Shown here in pieces: positions 25,489 through 38,592 of a stretch of 64,000 nt of DNA; position 1 is the first letter of the stretch, and the number at the start of each line of letters is the position of its first letter. The DNA comes from Odiellus spinosus (lineage: Eukaryota; Arthropoda; Arachnida; Opiliones; Phalangiidae): assembly GCA_963920705.1 (NCBI GenBank), contig OY987226.1:18633600-18697599 (forward strand). Reading direction: 5' to 3'. The notes under the pieces are model-generated. The model saw only the letters and a program-made list of their open reading frames with translations, was not told the DNA's origin and did not search any database. A program made the position numbers and the translations under genes.

Positions 25489-25805
25489 GTTGCGTGTTAA
25501 ATTATACTTATAAAAAGAAATAAAACTCCAAAAGCTTTTTCTTTTCATAATTTTATAGTAAGAGTCACCCTTAATTAGAAATAACTGGCCACTCAAATTC
25601 GTGGATTAAGGGGGCAAACGTTTTATCCCTTAAAAATGTAATCATGGAATTATTGTTGGGTGTTAAATCAATCTTATATAAAGGAAATAATACTCAGAAG
25701 GTTTTTTCATAATTTTTTAGTAAGAGTCGCCCTTGGAAATAACTGACCACTGAATTTCGTGGATTAGGAGATAGGAAACATGTTACCCCTTAAAAATGTA
25801 GTCTT
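25489..25805 (+). repeat. Diverged tandem duplication, about 165-bp unit
   Basis: Unit 1 (25489-25653) and unit 2 (25654-25805) share GTTGSGTGTTAAAT, TTTTAGTAAGAGTC, CGTGGATTA and CCCTTAAAAATGTA in the same order. Clearly related but well diverged. Confidence 0.75.
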
Positions 25806-26884
25806 TGTGTCCTTGTGTGGTTGTGTTTAAAATAAATATTATTCTTATCATTAAAAATCAAAATTCATATTGCAATGGGCCCCTTACGAAGTAATTTCCC
25901 TACTCCTGCGGGGATCTACTCAAATTAAATACGAATTGATGCGTATTATTAACGATTCCTGGGGTTAAATTTATACCTGTCAATATCGAGAGGTTAACCT
26001 ATAAATTATTTTATAACGCCTTACGTGACTACGACTAAAAGAATTAACGAGATATCGTATTTTATTAATTTTTCAGAACTTATATCCGATGTTTGACAAA
26101 TTTCGTCGCGAATAAGAGATGATGATAGGCCGAAGACTACGCCTTTTTACATTAACCCTTGGCCGAGAAAGAGAAAGAGAGATGTGGCCTTACGAAGAAT
26201 AATTCAGCAGCGTCAGGAGAAGAAAGTTCTATTAGCATCTATCCCGCGGAGTGGAGTCCAACCGAAAGAGTAATGAGCCAATTACTTGGCTAAATGGGCG
26301 CCAAAGAGATGCGGACTTCTACGTACATACGTTATAAAAGGTAGGATACGAGACTTTTATTCTTACCCCAAATTTTACATTTTACTAAGGCTTAAAAAGG
26401 AACTAAGGGAGGGGAGGGTGCGATGCATTCTATACGTTATATCTATACCTTTTGGCTAGTGGTGGCGTGGTGTGGTTGTAACCATAGTGATACGGCACCC
26501 CATAAAATATACTCCTTTATACTATATCGTTGTCATACTCTTCTCTCCTTTCTCTTCGTGATAAAAACGGAAAACCCAACCAATTCTTCGTCTTCCGGTT
26601 CTAAGTGCTCGGCTTTGGAAAAAATAATTGTTCAAAGAACCACCTCCCAATTTTTTTTCAAAAATCGTCATGACTTAAGTTCATGATCTACTTCCCTTTA
26701 GAAGTGTATGATTTGCGTGGCTGGAGTAAGACCTATGAGACGGAAGTTCTCCGTTTTCTTAACTTTTTAATAAGCAAATGTTTTATTACATCACCGTAAT
26801 TTCTCTACTCCCAAAACTTTGACTTCAGCGACTGTCTATAACGATTATAGAGCTAAATTAGTGCTTGCTGATTAATTAAACCTA

Positions 26885-27130
26885 AATCGATTCAAAACGT
26901 TTCAAAACGTTTCGCTGCAGTCCTGTGAACAGGAAACCTATTTTTATTGACTCGATTTCTCGAAACTGCTTCGGGAACCAGTATTGAACTATTAGATTTC
27001 AACAACCTACAGATGAATCTAAAATAAATCGTTGTGTATGTGAATCATTGGCGCATAAATCGATTGCGAGCGATTTTAAATATCGGTTTTGATTTTATCG
27101 ATCCTTAAAGTCTGAACGTAGCTCTAGTTG
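26885..27130 (+). repeat. Dispersed repeat R5, copy 1
   Basis: Aligns with 59112-59415 and the reverse complement of 54300-54510. Landmarks are AAACGTTTCGCT, CGATTTCTCGAAACTGCTTC and AATAAATCG. Non-coding. Confidence 0.6.
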
Positions 27131-29254
27131 GTTCACCCTTAACGCGTACTCGTTAGATTTTTGGAACATCTCGACGTGTACTGTGGAGTACAAACACGGG
27201 TTATGATGCGTTAAGGGAATAGAGAAGGTGTCAAACTTATAAAGAATCTAAATTATAAACTTAAATAATCGATAAAATAATGATCCAAATATTTTAAGGC
27301 GTACTTTATAGTAGGAACATTCTGGTGGTTCTCCAAGGCATTGCTAGTTGTCTAAAGTGACAATGAATTGGAATTATATATATTCTTGGTATCTATCTAG
27401 TATTAGATTGCTATACTGTGTGGTTTTTTTTTTTTTTGTGGGGAAACTAAATCACTCGTGAAGAGAGAAAAGAACGGATGTGGAACGCGTGCGACCCGAT
27501 GTTCACTCAATCTGGGCGTGGACCTCCATTTTACCTTTTTATTTCAAAGCTAGGCCTTAGAAAGGGCAGATAACGTACGTTTAGGACGGGAGAGATGGGG
27601 GGAGGGAGATTAATTCCCGCGTGCCCTTTCTAATTCAATTAGAATACCGTAATCATTTGTTCGATAAAAACCTATATACGCCAAGGCTTAGAAGAATCTT
27701 TCAATCTGATGTATACACTTGATTTCTTCATCCACACCCATTCCTATTTTGTACCATGAAAGAAGTAACATGGAGGAGGAAGAACCGAAAGTTAACTTAG
27801 CCTTTTCTTTTTTGTTAAAAGTGAATGGTAGCTACGCTGACTGCAGCGATCCTCGTTATCAAAAGGTTTTTATTTTGCAATTCGTCGTAAGATACCCTTT
27901 TATATCAGGGTGACTACCAATAACAAAAGTACAAAGAAATAATTAGTTTGTATATAAAAACGTGGTTAAAAGTAGACAACGCAGTAATTAAGTCCAATTA
28001 AAATTAACTACAAACTTGTCAAAATGTTAAATTAAACATGAAGTCGCGTTTGATTACTTGAAAAACCGCGAAGTGAACCCAACTTGAACTTAGGGCTTTA
28101 CAACTGTAATAGGTGTAGGTATTCCATGGCCTTCACCATCTTGTTTGTCTATTATGTACTATTATGTAAAATGTAGATACAGTCAGTGTCACGTATTACT
28201 GTAACTGGGGGAAAGGGTCAATGCTGGACCATCAGCAGCCCCAAAGAATTAGGTTGGGCCAAGCTAATTTTAGGTAGAACCGGGCCTGCCCGCTCCCTGG
28301 TGTCGGCCCTGGGTCAATGGGGACACTATTCCAAAAACCGACTTATATAACATCTTCCAATAACTTAGTGGAATTCATTATTCCACGGTTCTAAAGAGAT
28401 ACATAGCTTTGGGTGAGTCGAAAACGCAAAATGAATCGTATCTGTTATCAAGTGGACAATCATCATTATGTGACTATTTGACTATTTTTAACTTCGTACG
28501 AACTGACTACACTTTTATCTTCAATTCACGGTGAATTGGTCGTAGTGGGAAAGGGTAAAGTGGATTGATATACCGTGTTAAACTTCGCAAAGAGGAAATA
28601 TAGGCTGTGCCAATTCCTTTTGAAGACAAGAGTATATCTCTTTTGGATGTATACAAGACCGTGCTTTATTTTTATTCCCTCCACCCAAACTTTAAATCCG
28701 GGAGATCTTTCTTTAAACGGTTGCCTTTTCCTGTTTGTAGGGTGTTTAGTATATACTATGTGGCGCGGGGGTGTATATCCCCCACTACATCGAGGGTTGA
28801 TCCCCCGATCGAGTCCCCCGTGCTCGAATAAAAAGAGAAATCTTTTCTTGCCTCATTCGTTTTCGGATAGTTTTCCATTTGAACTCTAGGGTATATATTT
28901 GATTCACCGAGAAATTTCGAATTAAAGCGATGTTAGGGGAAGGAAGAAAAGGTGGTAGGCACCTGACTAGAAGAGCATCCTTGTACAGGATTCAGACTTA
29001 ACTTATCGGATGTTTTGTCGAAACCGCGGTGTCGAAGGTTTTTTCCGTCTCTCACCCCTGAAATCCCCGCTTTTCCCCGACTCATTCTCGGTTTCCCCTC
29101 GAATTCCACGTTACTGCAAACGGAAGAAATGGAGTTGAAAGGTATATTAATATGTTTAGCTTCCTTATTTCCAGTTTATCTATCATTGTTTCCAATTTCT
29201 TGAACTTAAGAAATTCGTGCGTCGCGTGAACCGTAACATTTACAACAGAGTTAA

Positions 29255-29571
29255 AGGGACCAAGAAACCTGGTTTCAAGGTTCTTTCTGGTTAATTTTGC
29301 GCTAAGCCTAATACTGGGCTACTTCCGTTTGAAAGAAATGGTCTTTGGAGGCGCTCGCTTTAGGCGCGACCGTTACCATGGTAACACTCTTATGGAGGGG
29401 GTGCATAGAGGGCACGAGAATCATAATTTGCTAGAAAAACGGTTTTAATTGTGATTGACCAATGAATTGCTTTTGAATTTTCAAATGATTTTTGATATAA
29501 ATAACATATATTTGGAGATTTGTTTAAAATTAAGAATATTTAGACATTTTAAAACAGGTTTCGTGGTCCCT
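29255..29571. mobile_element. TTAA-flanked inverted-repeat element, 317 bp
   Basis: TTAA at 29251-29254 and 29572-29575 flank ends AGGGACCAAGAAACCTGGTTT-like and its complement; 19 of 21 terminal bases match between ends. TTAA target duplication is the mark of piggyBac-type transposition, though the AGGG start is not the usual piggyBac end. No coding sequence. A solitary end of the same type is at 57752-57770. Confidence 0.68.
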
Positions 29572-31210
29572 TTAAAGACTATCGAATGCGAGTTTCTTTA
29601 GTTGTTTCAAATTACTCAAACAGCGATAGTGTGTATAGTATAGCCTTCTTCTTCGAGCGTTCGATGAAAAGTAAATAATACCATTAAACGTACGTTTAGG
29701 TTCATCCATTCCACATTTAATATTGCTTCCAATTTCATAAACATTGACGCGAATCTATCAACAAAACCCAAACAATGGACCGAAAGCTGTTGTTTAGATG
29801 TTTAAACACATCATTCCGTATTTCGATGGGACTCCCATGTATTGCGTGTAATTTAATAAACACTGTGAACAATAACAACAAATTGAGACAATGCTAGTTA
29901 TAGGGTTCCATTCGCTTTTCATACTCTTCTTCATTGATTCTATTTTATTAAACGGTGGATGGAAAGGGATTGAGTAAAAGCTACGGGGATTGGAACAACG
30001 AGGGGGATGGTTTGGCGATGGGTTCTGACCCTTTTTGACAAAACGTAACACAACTGGGAAAATGTTCTCCCCTCGTTCATATACAAACGATGCAATTCGT
30101 CATTCGGAATCGATTCGAACTATTCCGCCAGTCTATATATGACACTGATACGTCTTTAACAGTGTTGGAGTTTATGGAGTTATAATATCGAGTGCCTTTA
30201 CTATGCCTTATCGATACTATATATTTCTTATCGAACTTCATATTTTGCCTCAGTACATATCTTCCCGCGTTACACATATATATAGCTAACGCGGAAGAAT
30301 ACGCAATATTAAAATAACATAAAAATTAAAGTAGACTTACAAGATCAAAGTCTCGAATTGAAATTGGAATGTATTTCACGATATCAGAAAACGATATTTA
30401 TTATTATTCGATTGCTGTTCAGTTTTACGACTTGAAATGTAAATCTATTTGTTTGGTTATGGTTCTATCATGGTAAATAGATGCGTACGTCTTTACTATT
30501 TCTGATATTAAACGTGAAATGGTAGAGATGAATTGTGATTTCAAATTGATATACTTATCGACTTAAAAATAACGAATTTTATATCGATTCAATACTCGTT
30601 AATAAGGTCTTGTTATTTATCAAAATATCCAAACGTAATGAGTTCCTTTAACTAGGTTTTACTTGCGAACTATATTTCTCTTTATCCTTGCGATATTGGA
30701 AATTAGTATATAGACGTTTAAATGGATTTATATTACAGAACTTCGAAGCAAGTTTTTGAATTATCATTAGAGTTCAAAAAAGTATATATATAATTATCTA
30801 GGTCGGTATGTCTGACGGCGGGGAACCTTAAAATGTGAACGCAAAGCTATGCTCTATGATAACTTCCTTTGTTCGTTGCTAGTATCGCAGTTTTCCAAAA
30901 ATAAGTTTCTTATAAACTCATATTAACTTTAAATGTTAATGGTTGAAGATAACCAATGCACCAACGTATAATTTCGTTCAGTGTCGTTTTGTAGCAACCT
31001 TGTCTAAACCTCTTTAGATATTTTGCAAAAGAATTCGTTTGCAAATATCGATACGTTTTTAGATAATGTATGTTGACGTTACGTTTTGGCGGTAGAGTTC
31101 AAAAAGGTGTACCAAAACTCGTCTTCAGCGCGCAAGAGGAAAACCTTAAGACGAACCATTTGCTAAATGGGCCAAAGAACACATGGCTTTTTTATTTTGA
31201 TTTTTTTTGC

Positions 31211-31235
<25 letters not shown>
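31211..31235 (+). repeat. Poly-A run, 25 bases
   Basis: Homopolymer that makes a Lys run in the overlapping frame 31070-31399, which is not a gene. Confidence 0.85.
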
Positions 31236-31242
<7 letters not shown>

Positions 31243-31770
31243 GCGGCTAGGGAAATCTGGACACGGCTGCGGTGTGCCTATGAACGAGATCAATTACTAT
31301 TTTCAACGAATACTAAACTACAGGATGTGCTTTATATCTAAAGGGTCCAAAATCATAGAGATAGAAGGATATCTAGTCTTTCTTCGCGTTGCAAATTAAA
31401 ACCTGTTTCGACTAAAGTTGATTCCAGTCTGATAAGTCAGAACGGCTAAAGCTAGGATTCCCTTTATCTCTCGGAAAAATTTCGTATAGTCCATAACGGG
31501 TACATTAGCTTCGTACGTGTATTGTAAAATTAACGCGAAAGAAGCTGCATAAGCGTAGTCTCGAAGGCAACCCACGGATAATGCGAAAAATATGGAAAAA
31601 GATTCCTAAAGTGGTTTTTCTTGAAAGTCCGCCAGATACCCGACCCCGGCCTGAGCCGCGCAACCACACCAAACTCTTACTTTTTTTTTTAAGTAAAAAA
31701 CACACATCATCAACCTCGGTAAACGTCTTGACTCTGTATGCGCGGGCCCCGTCTTAAAACGGGGAAGCGT

Positions 31771-31812
31771 GGGTGATGGGGTTTGGGGTTGGTCCTTGGG
31801 ATGGGATGGGGG
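31771..31812 (+). other. G-rich tract with G-quadruplex potential
   Basis: Six runs of three or more G within 42 bases, preceded by a CCCCGT/ACGGGG hairpin (31747-31764). Quadruplex folding is possible; one loop is 9 bases. No function is implied. Confidence 0.45.
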
Positions 31813-34800
31813 GACTAAGTTACGACCTTAATCGACCAGGTTGATCCAAACTATATTTTGTTCAAAACTCTTTTGCAATATATAAAGATGCGCGTAAAGC
31901 TGAATATTTCCTGGTTTATAGTTTAAGAAATATTTTACGTCTGTAAAGATAGTAACGTCACCAACCTCGAGAGAAATACTTGCCACTGTAATTAATGACG
32001 ATTAGATAATTCGTTATTACATTTAACAGAAAAATTTAAGGTTAGTTTGGGTTCTGGGTTTTGTTTGAAAAATTGCAATGAAAAATTGAAATTGCGTGGA
32101 GCCACTAGACTTTTCCAAACTATTTGATTGTTTTTTAGTTCAACATTCTACAATTCCATGATTTTTATATTTCATTACGGATCTATTTTCCCATTTCTTT
32201 GAATTTCCTTGATGTTCTGTTTTCTTACGATCCTTGAAGTGGACTTTCTGTTCAACTATAATTTTAATAAAACCTGATTGAAAACAAAAGCCCCACAAAG
32301 CAATTGCGTAACCCTTTAATAAACATGTATTGAACAAGATATGGACATGTCAGCATGTCCAAGTACTTGTATTTTATCGGATTTCTAGAAATTAGAGGAA
32401 GTACCTCTTAACTGGCCACGTCCATAATATTATTTATAATTATTCTAAATATTATATGGACAACAGATATCGGTAGGTTAAAACGTTACATTCATGGTGT
32501 AACAATAACAAAGATAACAATGTTTCATTACATTTAAAGATTGATGTTATGGAACATGTTTCCTCCGTTTTTCTCGCTTTATGGATGTAGTTGGAATAGG
32601 CGAAAATTTTCACTTACTACAGTCATACCGGTAGGCATGTAGATTATGGAAATATCAATTGATCATGGCAATATTTCAATCACACTGTCTATGTATGTAT
32701 AGTGTTAAAAATTAGGTTGTAAGCTGTGCCCACGCTGCGCGACGTTTAAAAGTATCCATTGAGGGGGCTATGATGGGGTGTTTGTGTATGGTGTGGATTG
32801 GGGGGTTCACGCCCATAGTTTTCGGGAGTAGGTTGTGTTGGGGAATGGGGGAGCAGATATCTTCCCGTCGACAGTAACGACGCAAGATGGATGAAGACGA
32901 ATTTCCGAGTCTGTAGGGCACCGCTTCCTTTTTGTCATGTCTAGAAAAATATAAATTCTACGCTATATTCCACCATTGCGGTCTTTTTTTCTAATGGTTT
33001 AGATAAGGTTGCGCATCAGTAATGGAAGTTAAGTGTCCATCCTATACTTCTTCGTATAACGGTGTGGATTGGTTTCAAGAGCCAAGGAGAATTAAGGCTC
33101 ACGTTCTCTAAGTGTTGATAATTCAAACTTTCTCTGACTATATTATGAAGTTTATTCAATTTTGATTGTGCAACATGTAAAAGGCTACAAACCCCTCGTA
33201 TCTCCTCGGAAAACCAATCGTATTCACGTTGAAAGAAGTTTAAAGTTCCTTATAAGCGTTGCAAACTCAAACTGATTTTGACTATAAGTTCATTTCAAGT
33301 CCCGTTCGCAAAAGCAGGCTGTCTTATTTGATACACAGAATTTTATAGTTAGACCGCTACCTCCATTTAAGATTACCCGTTTCGACTAAAATTCAATCTA
33401 CAATGGGTGCGTCCTTGTGAAATGTTCTTTGTCTAAATCTGTCTGTAATATTTAATGTCTCAGGTTTTCATCGGTCCATATTTACCATCAAGTTTTCCAA
33501 TAGAAAACTACTGTCAACGAGGAGTTAGACAGACAGTTGATTTTATTTTCATATATTTGTACTTATGTATGTATATCGGATGTTTAAAGTCATTGATTGC
33601 TTATATAAATTCAAATTAGTGTAGATGAACAGCTGCACGCGTGTTATGTAAATAAGGGGGGTGGTCTTGTATGTTTTGAGACGTCTTTATATAAGGGATA
33701 TGTCTAGAAAAGCGCGTCCTAGCGAAATATTCGCGCTGTTAAACTCGTAGCGTGATCCGTCTACAACATACATCGGAACCAGTAACTTGACAGCAACCAC
33801 CTTTTACCCACTCTCCCCCACACACAACGCACTTATCCTCCCTCCCCCTCACCCACGTACACTGAACGTGTCTATAAGCATGCACAGTTATATAATGCTA
33901 AACGCGTAACCCTATACGTGCGAAATCATTCCTCGTAACCTTACAATATTTATATAACTATTTTAATTATTAACTTCACAGAGACGAGCTCCTGGGTTAA
34001 ATAAATATTATTAAATTAAATAACCTCCAATAAAAACATTTATGTTCAATTTCAAAGAAATTTCCAATTTTTAGCAATTTTAAGAAAATTTTCCCATGCC
34101 GTCCAATTTTGCCAAATTAAGTTTTTAATTTTTTTTTAGTTTTTCCTTTTCATTCCAGTTTTTTCCAATTTGATCGATTTTATTAATTTTTCAATTGGGT
34201 AGAATTTGGGTGAATTTTCTGTTTTTGTAAAATTTTATCCAAATGAGGGATTTTTTCCAATTATAGAAATGTTTATTAATTTTTTAAGCTTAATTATACA
34301 GAAAAATATCATTTGGGCTCTTTTTTTTCATAGAATCTATTGAAATATATATTAGATCAGTTTCATCCTACGTATATCGTCAGTCTAACCGTTCATGGTC
34401 AACAATTATTTTTGTTTTGTGTCCAAGGCCTAACTCATAACATTTAAATCATAATCTTAACGCCAATACGTTTCTTAAAACCGGAAATGGGAGTATTTGG
34501 GATCAAATTTTATCCACGCATCATGAGAATGATATTAGAAACGTTATAAACCTTACGTAAAAAGGATGTATATATAAAAAAAACTATTCTAGTGTTCGTT
34601 CTGGAAAAACGTTTGTTATTGGAGCCCAGTTGCTTTCTTTATTAAAATCTAGTTTCTCCGGATACACATCCACATTGAAGCGCGCGTTGCGCGGTGTAGT
34701 AGCCGCCGCGAATTCGATACTCGGCCCTTTTGTATCCAATGTATAATATATATCGTCATAAAAACAACTTTTTTTAAATATGTATATGATAAAAAAGAAC

Positions 34801-35527
34801 GGTCTGAAGGAAAGCTCGGTTTTAGGGGGTGCGAAAAACTTTCTAGTCGCGAGATATGAGTGACAACTTTGACGGCATATGCCGTGTCGTCCAGGACCCC
34901 TCGCCGCCCGATACTGTAATCTTTTTCCTATATATGTTGCCCCAGAACTAACTACGAAAATGGCCCGGAGCTAGGATTCCGAGGCAACCAAAAAACTGTC
35001 GACACATTTAACACTGAACCAAAAAAAAGTGATGTTTTTACTATTTTTCATATCAACCAACGTAAATCGTCACTCGGAACTTTTTGGTATTAATAATAAT
35101 AATCCCTTCGTAAGTTGGCCCTAAACCCGTAATTCGACGCTACTTCGTTCGGAGGCTCAAGGACTCTATAGGACCTTTGTTACTGCGTGACTAGTGAAGT
35201 CCTAGTATATATACTGTGTCCGAAATTCGCCCATGTTCTTTTGGGCACCACTCCGGATTATTAAAAAAAAACTTTTGTGGTTGGTTTCGGTGTTATGTTA
35301 CACGCAGTTTTTGCAACAATCCCCGGCATGTACCTCAGCTTACACGTCACACAATAAATGTGTATTATAATACATGGTTTATTTATGTTTACGATTCATG
35401 CCTATAGGGATATATTAAATATACTGGAGCTATTTTGGTAACTGAGGTATACGCATTTTTCATACTATACGGACAAATTCATGTAAAATTGACAGCGAGC
35501 GACAAGTTAAACTAACCGTTATACTGT

Positions 35528-35627
35528 GTCGGTTCCCATTAATTTAGATTAAAATATAATTATTATATTTCATTCTATAGAATGAAATATAATAATTATA
35601 TTTTAATCTAAATTAAAGGGAACCGAC
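35528..35627. repeat. 100-bp spacerless palindrome made of two R1 arms
   Basis: Two 50-bp arms (35528-35577 and 35578-35627) are exact reverse complements except for one mismatch (35538 against 35617), with no spacer; the centre is ATTCTATAGAAT. Each arm matches the single-copy R1 segment at about 1827-1880. The right flank to about 35690 continues as R1. It could extrude as a cruciform or be a recent fold-back duplication. Confidence 0.9.
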
Positions 35628-35690
35628 TAAATTACTACATTCGAATAAAAAGTTTGCCTTACATCAGATACGTTAACTCGAATAAGAAAT

Positions 35691-38154
35691 GTAGGTTTTT
35701 CGTGAACGGATAATATCTGATTGACATTCATGATGTTCTTATTCAATTAACAAAAGTTATTCAAATTTCGAGCTCTACGGCTACGCTCAACAGTTTAGAA
35801 CACCGAAATGATTAAATTCTGCTGTCGTTTCGTGACGAATTTCATAAATGACGTCACTATCTACCCTACTATTTACCATATTGCTTCTAATCCATCGAAT
35901 GAACTCTCGGTAAAGTTGAGTTTCGTGGGTCCCTCTATATTACATAATGGAAAACAACGTATCAGTTTCGCCTGAGTTGCGGACGTTCATTCTCATGCGA
36001 TATTCACCGAATTGTAAGCCAATGCAACGCCGTAAAGTGTTTCCATCAAAAGAAACTTACTAAATGTCGAAAAGTTGCCCCCCCCCCTCCTGTGTGACCT
36101 TTATAAGCTTGACGATAGACCCCGGGAACTCGAGTGAATGTGTTTAGATCTTCTGGGACTTCAAGAAGTACATTTAAAAGACCATTTTACTCGAGAGAGG
36201 TATATACTGCCATAACCGTATCAAATTGAACATTCAAGCTAGAGTTCATATTCCCACTTTTAGAGTCTTATGGAAGTCTAGCTTTATAAGTGTTGAAATT
36301 AAAAATTGAGACCGACTATAATCCGATTCACCTTGAATTTGTAGTTCGTCCGAAGATTATACTTCCTTATATGTTAAGCAAACGAATCGTATGGAGATAA
36401 GAGTTAACCTAGCTTTGTATTCGATGTCAATTGGGAATGAAATACAACATTTAGAATACCTATATACATTTGGATTAAACTTGAGGTCCATTATTAGGTG
36501 GTACTCTTTATAAAAAAATCGTTTTTCTTCCTTATTTGAACGGGACCCCACATTTCGAAAAACCTTTTTCACTCTTAAGGTTCGGGATTCGAATCCCTTT
36601 AGTAAATACCGAGAAGGATTTTTTTGCGGAAGCTTGTTTGGGGTTTAAAATCCACCCGCGCTCTCTTCTCTGGGCGACGGGTTTTTTGAGAGGGGAGATT
36701 GTATAAGCCTTGTTAAAGCTTCTATACGCCCGATGGTGCTAACCCTCGAGGATTTCACCCTCTGTACAAGAACATTTTCCTCAAATCCCTAAGGCCCTAA
36801 GGAGAACTGGTCACCGCGAATACGCGCTTGATATAATACTGCGGTGTTAGGAAACATACGCGAATTAAACCACAAGTTTAAACGGATAACCTGAAGTGTG
36901 AAGCAGAAAAAAAAGCTGGAAGTCCATGTTTTCAATGAGTTTTTAATTGAAATTTTATTTCAAAGATTCATGCAGTCTCTGAGTTTAAAATATAATCTCT
37001 GAAAAGAACATAAAACTTTGATTGTTCTCAAAAGTATTAATTCTTAATCTACATTGTATCTTTGAAGATGTATTAGGTATTCTCAATCTGCGTTGTATCT
37101 TTGTAGATGTTAAAGGTATTCTCAATCTGCGTTGTATCTTTGTAGATGTTTAAGGTATTCTCAATCTGCGTTGTATCTTTGTAGATGTATAACGTATTCT
37201 TAATCTGCAATGCATCTTTGCAGACGTACAAATTAAGGTATTCTTAATCTGCAATGCATCTTTGCAGACGTACAAATTAAGGTATTCTTAATCTGCAATG
37301 CATCCTTGTATGTACAAATTAAGGTATTCGAAATCATGAAAGTAGTATTTTTGTGGATGTATAACGCATTCTTAATCTACATTGTATCTTTGTGGATGTA
37401 TAAGATATTCTGAATCCACATTGTATCTTTGTAAATCTATGTATACTTGAAAATATAATTATGAATAGATTAGATTTGCTAAATACGTGACGCTCATTGA
37501 ACGCGGGGTTGCGTGACAAAATCGTCACGCAATGGACTTTCCCATCTTGTTATTCATATTATATCTCGGCCATCAAAGTCAACATTAAAGCTTAATATTA
37601 TATTTTCATGATAAAATAACGCTAAACTAATCGAAGGATTAATAAACAAAATAATATTTTAGAAGCGCGTATGTTACGAAACAATTAAATTTTGTTTTAT
37701 ATAGAAAAATAATGTTTTCTTCCTATATCGGTCGATTTCACGCCGTTTGTTTTCTTCAAGCTTAAAGATTATTAAAGACTGTTTCTAAATACGATAATGA
37801 TATAGTATAGCCTATAGTATATTTTTAAAATGTCGTTTATAATCCATTTAGGAGCCAAAATGTTTTTGGCCCAAAAAACCAGTCTACAGTCTCCAAAGCC
37901 AAGAAAAAGCAAAAGCTTCAGACTCTATATAAGTATCGCCACATTAGCGAGTCGAGCTTAGGAGGAAAGAAAAAAATGTGTAAAAAAATATAATTTCAAT
38001 ATTGTGGTGAGTCCGGAAGTGTATTTAGGGTATGTAGCGAACCGAAGTACGATAGATATACCTATAAATAGTTTAAAAATTGTTTTAAAATAGTTAAATA
38101 TAGTAAAGAAACGTTTTTACAGACGTAAAAGTCAAATTATATCAGTTTTAAAGT
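35691..38154. other. No gene recognised; contains the 39-bp array
   Basis: Besides the array at 37039-37442 there is a C10 run (36078-36087) and a GGGATTCGAATCCC palindrome (36587-36600) that is not a tRNA T-arm. Confidence 0.5.
37039..37442 (+). repeat. 39-bp minisatellite array, about 10 units
   Basis: Unit pattern is ATTCTCAATCTGCGTTGTAT then CTTTGTAGATGTTTAAGGT. A subset of units near 37196-37330 is expanded to about 44 bp and carries CTGCAATGCATCTTTGCAG, a small dyad. The right end decays gradually. Confidence 0.9.
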
Positions 38155-38592
38155 TTAAAAATGGGACAGCTTTTGAATTTAATTTCGGAATCACCTTGCC
38201 AAAGAAAGTTTTTCACAATTTATAGACACGGATTAATTTCTAAAGTTTTGTAAAATTTGTATAAAAGTAAATATAAATTCGATCCAATCATATTATTTCA
38301 GCCTTCAAAAGTGCTTGTAATGTCCTAACATGAAAAGAATAGGCCGGCTTGGACGTCAATGGTCTTGGGCATCAAACGAGAAGTTTATTCTTTTAATGTT
38401 AAGACATTACAAGCGCTGTTGAAGGCTGAAATAATATGATTGGCCCGTATTTATATTTACTATTATTTAAATTTTAAAAGCTTTAGAAATTAATTTAAAC
38501 ACCAAAAACGAGTCTAAAAATTGTGAAAAATACGTTTTTTGCCATCCGATGATTCCGAAAATAAATTCAAAAGTTGTTCCATTTTTTGCTCC
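38155..38592. mobile_element. Fold-back / long-inverted-repeat element, about 430 bp
   Basis: Arms of about 190 bp (38155-38345 and 38385-38592) are imperfect reverse complements around a 40-bp centre. Matching blocks include AATCATATTATTTCAGCCTT, GTGCTTGTAATGTCCTAACA (complement GTTAAGACATTACAAGCGC) and GAATTTAATTTCGGAATCA. No coding content. Confidence 0.8.

Larger units (their letters stand above)
24648..29250. other. No gene recognised besides listed repeats
   Basis: Includes the 165-bp duplication and R5 copy 1. Hairpin-like GGGGG...CCCCC segments occur at 24822-24848 and 28766-28808, similar in style to those at 23009. Open frames here start at non-ATG codons or lack features. Confidence 0.5.
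29576..35527. other. No gene recognised
   Basis: AT-rich with a poly-A run (31211), G-rich patches (31771-31812 and 32755-32855) and a pyrimidine-rich strip (33800-33855). Nothing resembles an exon of a known family. Confidence 0.5.

Noticed and set aside
31070..31399. 109-codon frame with a Lys run
   Set aside because: The Lys run is a poly-A tract and there is no ATG-supported start or domain.
36587..36600. GGGATTCGAATCCC as a tRNA T-arm
   Set aside because: It is a 14-bp palindrome with a 4-base loop; no A box or acceptor stem fits upstream.
37039..37442. Tandem arrays as CRISPR
   Set aside because: Units are head-to-tail without unique spacers, in an animal-type genome; they are minisatellites. 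The same holds for 15724-16253, 55991-56842 and 62918-64000.
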